From Blasia pusilla (taxonomy: Eukaryota > Marchantiophyta > Marchantiopsida > Blasiales), in assembly GCA_050084515.1 (NCBI GenBank), contig CM114271.1, positions 22,196,001 through 22,260,000 on the forward strand: DNA of 64,000 bases, read 5' to 3'. A program made the position numbers and the translations under genes. The notes beneath the pieces are model-generated. The model worked only from the letters and a program-made list of their open reading frames with translations. It searched no databases and was not told the DNA's origin. This document shows positions 59,838 to 64,000 of this stretch, piece by piece (position 1 is the first letter of the stretch; each line of letters begins with the position of its first letter).

Positions 59838-60620
59838 TCGTGTGAGAGGGGCACGAGGGCCATCACGGCGTCCTTTCAAGATTTTGAGAGGCAAGATAGT
59901 GGATGTAAGAGTAGCTCTATAGGGTTTACCCGGAATGGTGCGAGGTTTCAAGGGTCTCCACGTGAGAGACCACCTCGATCTCCTTGTGTGTCGTCTTCAA
60001 ACAAGGGGGAGCATGTAGAAGAGTGTGTTAGTGATCCACCGTACATATTGAGTGGTCTTACCACTTGGGCGTACGAGATGGATGACCACGGTAGAGGACC
60101 GCGTAGGTTTTTGGGTGATGTAGGCACCATAGAGCTACACGACTTCATTGCGGAGTTTAGGAGTTGGTGTGACTCACAACGGGCTAGGAACTCTAGAGAG
60201 TTCAACCGGTTTACAACATGGAATAGTATGTTCCAGCATTTAGAGGGGGCACCCATGGACGATTACCATGAGTTCTCTCACAAATATGCCCAAGAGATTG
60301 AGGCATGGCGACTCTACTATGATCCACACTATGTGTCATGGACGGAGCCGTTCCCAGATGAGGAGGAGGAGTCAGGAGATGCTACTTCCTCTTCCACTAG
60401 TGATGTTTTAGGAGGGGTCACTCATACTAGAGCAATTGCACCGTCTAGTCGTGTTCATCCTAAGTTCAATCCCGTGGTTGAGTTCTTCGTTGAGTTGAGG
60501 GCGAGCTACTAGGGGGTACGGACGGAGAAGTCGCGGAGCATCCATAACTTCTAGAGGCGCCCGGGTGAGAGTTTGCGTGAGGCTTACACTTGCTTCCGAA
60601 ATTCCATTCTTTGGAATTGA
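59838..60620 (+). pseudogene. LTR-retrotransposon gag, degenerate
   Basis: The plus frame is open from 59838; the first ATG is 59988. It reads LGDVGTIELHDFIAEFRSW, then FTTWNSMFQHLEGAPMDDYH, FSHKYAQEIEAWRLYYDPHY and FNPVVEFFVELRASY. This is the retrotransposon gag capsid-type pattern (F-x-W, LEGxAxDDY, F...Y). Two in-frame TAG codons (60510-60512, 60552-60554) interrupt otherwise continuous homology-like text (GVRTEKSRSIHNF, RRPGESLREAYTCFRN) up to TGA 60618-60620. No protease, reverse transcriptase or integrase follows, so this is a truncated remnant, probably Ty3-like. Confidence 0.65.
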
Positions 60621-62853
60621 GATGCATGGCGATATAAACACTTTATCAATCATGATCAAAGTGGATATAGAGTGTCATCCCATAGCACTCGTTGAACTAT
60701 TTATATAAATCCATCATTGACAAGGATTATTATACATGGTCCTTGTAGGATTTTGGAGTTACCATCCAGTTGCTATAAGTTCAATAACCTCAAATGTTTA
60801 GCATTATGAGTGAATTCCATAATGGTATAATATGAGTCCCAAAACTTTTGTTTAGAATCACATGCAATTTTGATTAGCAGAATGAGTGTTGATAATCGAT
60901 AATATTTTTCGTCCCCAAGTCTGACTGATACCGAAGGGAATTGTGCTTACTCTGAATATCGTCAACCGTCACAAGAGAAGGGTGGAAAATTATTGCCACA
61001 TCATATGAGAGCCATATGTTGCACCAATGATTTATGGAATTCTTGTAATCTATTCAAACTTTGTCATAATCTAAATGCAAAAAGTAATAATCGTATGCAT
61101 GATGTAATGTGAGTATAATTGGAAATCAATGGCAAGATTTTCAATAAAATTTATGATATTCTTAGTGTTAGTGGCGTCTTCAAAAAAGTATAGGCCACTA
61201 ATGATTGTCAATGGTACATTATGAGGGAAACAATGTGATACTATTTTTCGATTTCCATCCTTTTTTGTATCATCGACCACTCAAAAATTTAAGGCTTAAC
61301 ATGTCCAATCTTATTGAAAAGTAGCACAAAAGAAGAGTAAGGCATTCACTCCCAAATTTTCATTTTTCTATCTCAATACTCTCTGGACTTATTCAAAAAA
61401 ACAAATTATGAAATTTTCCCAAAAAAATTTGTTTGTCATAGAACAATCCAAACATCTTGATGTTTCTTGATATAAGATCTTTTGATATTGTCTCAATCCC
61501 ATCCACACATTATTAATGGAAATTATTATTTGATACATCTCTATGTGTTGGATTTCAATCTAAATCAACATGGTAGCAATCTCCAAAGATTGGGTTGTTG
61601 ATTACGAATAGTGAATCCTTATGAGATAATCATAAATATGAGATGTATGGGGTCATGGAGGAGAGGTTTGACTCATTAACGAGATTATTGATTGCGCTCA
61701 TCATCTCCGATCGAGAAATGGGTTGTCCTCATCTACTGTAATTCTTTGTTGAAGATAACGTGTATCCATCGCTTTGCAGCGTGCCCAAGCTAATTGGCTT
61801 ATGCGTCGGACTCAAGTTATGGAAGATTACGACATTAGAAATCCACTTAACCGTCATCATATCTCTCTCTGTGTGGCTAAAATTGTGTATGATGTTTAAC
61901 AAATTTAACCGACAAGGATTCCCCGTTTTGTTTTTCGGGTGGGTTATAGCCTTTACATCCTTTTAACTATTTGAATCCCCTCTTTTTAATTTCCGATGGA
62001 TTTTCTATTTCTATTTTTACGTGTTTGCAAACGTTCCTTCGTGGAGATCGGTAAATCTTGCCGGTTAAACTTCCCGTAACGATGGTCCTCCCGAGTGCCG
62101 TGTATCCAAGCGTTAGCCCGATGTAATCCCCCTCCGGTCGACAGCTGAAATTTAGCGGGAGTGGGGAGGGGCTTGGGGAAGAGCGGCGCCGGAGGCGGAT
62201 CCTGTAGCCAGCTAATTTGGCAGAGCGTGCGCGGTGGAAGAATGGGGGAGTGCGAGGCAGATTCGAAGATGATTCCGAGATTCGCGACTTAATCGGATAG
62301 TGCGAGAAGTGTGCTTCGTTTTGCCGGTTTCACTTCTTTCCTTCTTTCTTGATTCTTCACTGGTTGCGCGGCGCAATGGCGCCCTCGGAATTTCAAGGCG
62401 GGCCTAGGGAATGTGCGATTTGCGACCGCACTTTTGACTGTCTGCGGCGTTCTTTGCTTGCTCCCCTCATATCAGATCTAAGGGAAGGAGGATGATGATT
62501 TCTTAGCTGGAAGCTTTTTGCTGTCTGGTTTGCAGGCGGAGCGCTGTACATGGCCTTCGCTTCTTTCTGCTAGTAGTAGTTCCTTGATTGGTGTTTCCTC
62601 CTAATTCTAAGAGAGCAGTGATTGGACTTTCCTTCTCCGCCTCTGGCTTCTTACCGTTCTGGGAGGGAAGCATAGGCGGTGGAAGACGGAGCTGGAAGGG
62701 ATTTGAAATCCTGTCATGCGAGCCCGAAACTAGAGGATCAGACCTGACTGGATGGCCTAACGCAGCGAAAAGGAATTGGAGAGAAGTGTAGTGAGTAGTG
62801 GTGTAGTGCAGCGGATCGGACTCTGGAGGTGGCATTTCAGGGATGCGATCGGG
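60621..62853. other. AT-rich DNA, then a GC-richer gene upstream region
   Basis: 60.6-62.0 kb is AT-rich without genes. At 61.93-62.03 kb is a T-rich segment resembling one at 42.48-42.61 kb. From 62.1 kb the base composition rises, and the last 700 bp look like the promoter and 5' UTR of the following gene. Confidence 0.45.
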
Positions 62854-63860
62854 ATGGGTGATGTAACACAATGCAGGCTGTGGTTGCCCCGGCATCTATG
62901 CAGCACGCAGCAGGACCGGAGCCTGGCGTTGCTGGGATGGATCAATGGCGGGCTCCAATCTCTGGACTTCGTGGTGGTCACTGGAGTGCCAACGTGCGAG
63001 AATGCTTGCGCGGACTTTCTCCAATTGCAGGTGCCCTGCATCCTTTTCCCTTCCTGTCTAGAAGAAGCTTCCGATTGAGCCCCCAAGATTGCCTTTTCTA
63101 AGACATGTCACAAATGAATCTGCCCATGTATTTGTATAAATAATTCCTCTGAATATTAATCACTTACAAATCAATTCAGTCGAGTGATGTATCTGTAGAG
63201 ATATTATTAAGAAATCAATTCATCCATTCAATCGTAGATCATTTTATTTGTCTTTAATGGAAGACTTTCTCGTGCATCAATTATGCCTCGCACCACCACA
63301 TTAGATGTGTCAAGTATAAATTTAATGGGCCCGTTCTTCTCCGTGCGTCGATCGCTTGTTAAGTTTGAGAGGGTTGTTAATTGTAGAGAATTCTGGATGC
63401 TGCTGCAACGAAGTTGCCTTGGACGCTTCAGAATGAGCAGAATTTGCGCGTCATAGGGGAGTATCTGGTCCCACATGAATCTGATCAGCTACCTAAAGAT
63501 AAGTCAAAGAGTAATTACCAGCTTGACGGCTGCAGCATGCGACCCGGGTACGAGATCAGCAAGGGGGTGGAGAATGCCGGTGCGCCTGGGATATCCGGAG
63601 GCTCAGAGAATATTGGGAATTTTGACGTCGTCCGTGACACAAAAGAAAATCGTCCAGATAATTCTCAGCGAAGGGTCGATTGTAACAAACGCCCGATGAG
63701 TAACGTCTGGGCAGTTCTCTCTGGCTGTATTCGAAGCGGGGACAGCATGAGATCAGACTGGATACCAAATATTCATTCCATCACACGGAACGGTTTTCAT
63801 CTTCCCATCAGAAAACACGTATGTAAAGATGGCATCAAGTTCTTTCTCCGATCGTTGTAA
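62854..63860 (+). CDS. Putative two-exon gene, 216 residues, function unknown
   Basis: Exon 62854-63030 (59 codons, ATG to a CAG/GTGCCC donor) and exon 63387-63860 (TTGTAG acceptor to TAA) are both phase 0 and join cleanly. The protein begins MGDVTQCRLWLPRHLCS, then LDFVVVTGVPTCENACADF; exon 2 starts RILDAAATKLPWTLQNEQNL and RVIGEYLVPHESDQL and ends in a polar tail. A second ATG at 62871 in another frame is also open through exon 1, but its phase does not fit exon 2. No domain is recognised. A further downstream exon beyond 63.86 kb cannot be excluded. Confidence 0.4.
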
Positions 63861-64000
63861 TCAGTTTTGTGGGGACATTCTAATCATAATCTATTGTCGA
63901 AGTGACAGAAGGATTTCCTCTGCGAAGTAGTGAATGAATAACTGATTCGTCAAAAAAAATTCCACCTTTAAAAAATTGAAAGAATCAAAGTGTCTAACGT

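Noticed and set aside
59948-60256. Minus-strand frames opposite the gag
   Set aside because: They are shadows; only the plus frame shows gag-type motifs.
1-64000. tRNA, rRNA, CRISPR arrays, bacterial operons or viral genes
   Set aside because: I looked for anticodon-arm patterns, regular direct-repeat arrays with spacers, Shine-Dalgarno-led gene strings and viral replicase or capsid motifs and found none. The minisatellites have no unique spacers, and the gag is of retrotransposon type.

Overview
The window reads as nuclear DNA of a land plant. It holds multi-exon genes with GT-AG introns, a plant-type secreted leucine-rich-repeat protein, and plant classes of transposon (Helitron, MULE/SWIM, CACTA, LTR gag). 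The transposon and gag style would fit a bryophyte or lycophyte, but nothing here fixes the taxon. I see no prokaryotic operons, CRISPR array, rRNA or tRNA, and no virus. Coding density is low: most open frames are shadows or transposon relics.

Layout. 1-0.6 kb: an unrecognised GC-rich open frame running off the left edge. 0.8-7.1 kb: a decayed Helitron Rep/helicase gene on the minus strand whose N-terminal exon is present three times in tandem. 7.4-15.6 kb: AT-rich or unrecognised DNA with a family of ~110-bp repeats and a near-perfect 32-bp foldback. 15.6-21.1 kb: a gene island with a five-exon mitochondrial carrier (SLC25) gene on the minus strand, head-to-head with a four-exon plus-strand gene for a 155-residue protein I cannot name. 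24.2-32.2 kb: a minus-strand block with a MULE-type transposase/SWIM-finger gene and, upstream of it, a BED-type zinc-finger gene. This block is studded with three different minisatellites and a recurring short near-palindrome. 32.88-34.30 kb: a 1.42-kb element with 54-bp terminal inverted repeats (53/54 identical) that carries a copy of a Ctr-type copper transporter broken by one in-frame stop. 34.3-44.3 kb: little recognisable. 44.3-45.6 kb: an intact intronless secreted LRR gene. 47.7-48.7 kb: two putative minus-strand exons. 52.7 kb: a Helitron-like 3' end. 53.5-56.2 kb: a CACTA (En/Spm) transposase relic with a (TC)29 run read as Glu-Arg repeats. 58.2-60.6 kb: unrecognised ORFs and a degenerate LTR-retrotransposon gag with two TAG stops. 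62.8-63.9 kb: a phase-compatible two-exon plus-strand gene of unknown function.

How it fits together. The likely host genes are the carrier gene, its divergent neighbour, the LRR gene and possibly the 62.8-63.9 kb gene. The mobile DNA shows stages of decay: intact single motifs inside frameshifted genes (Helitron, MULE, CACTA, gag), against a very young-looking TIR element with captured cargo. The least expected items are the triplicated Helitron exon, the TIR element with copper-transporter cargo, and the dispersed TGGAATGG-centred motif and minisatellites around the MULE/BED block. All gene models are hand-spliced from the sequence; no transcript or database evidence was available.
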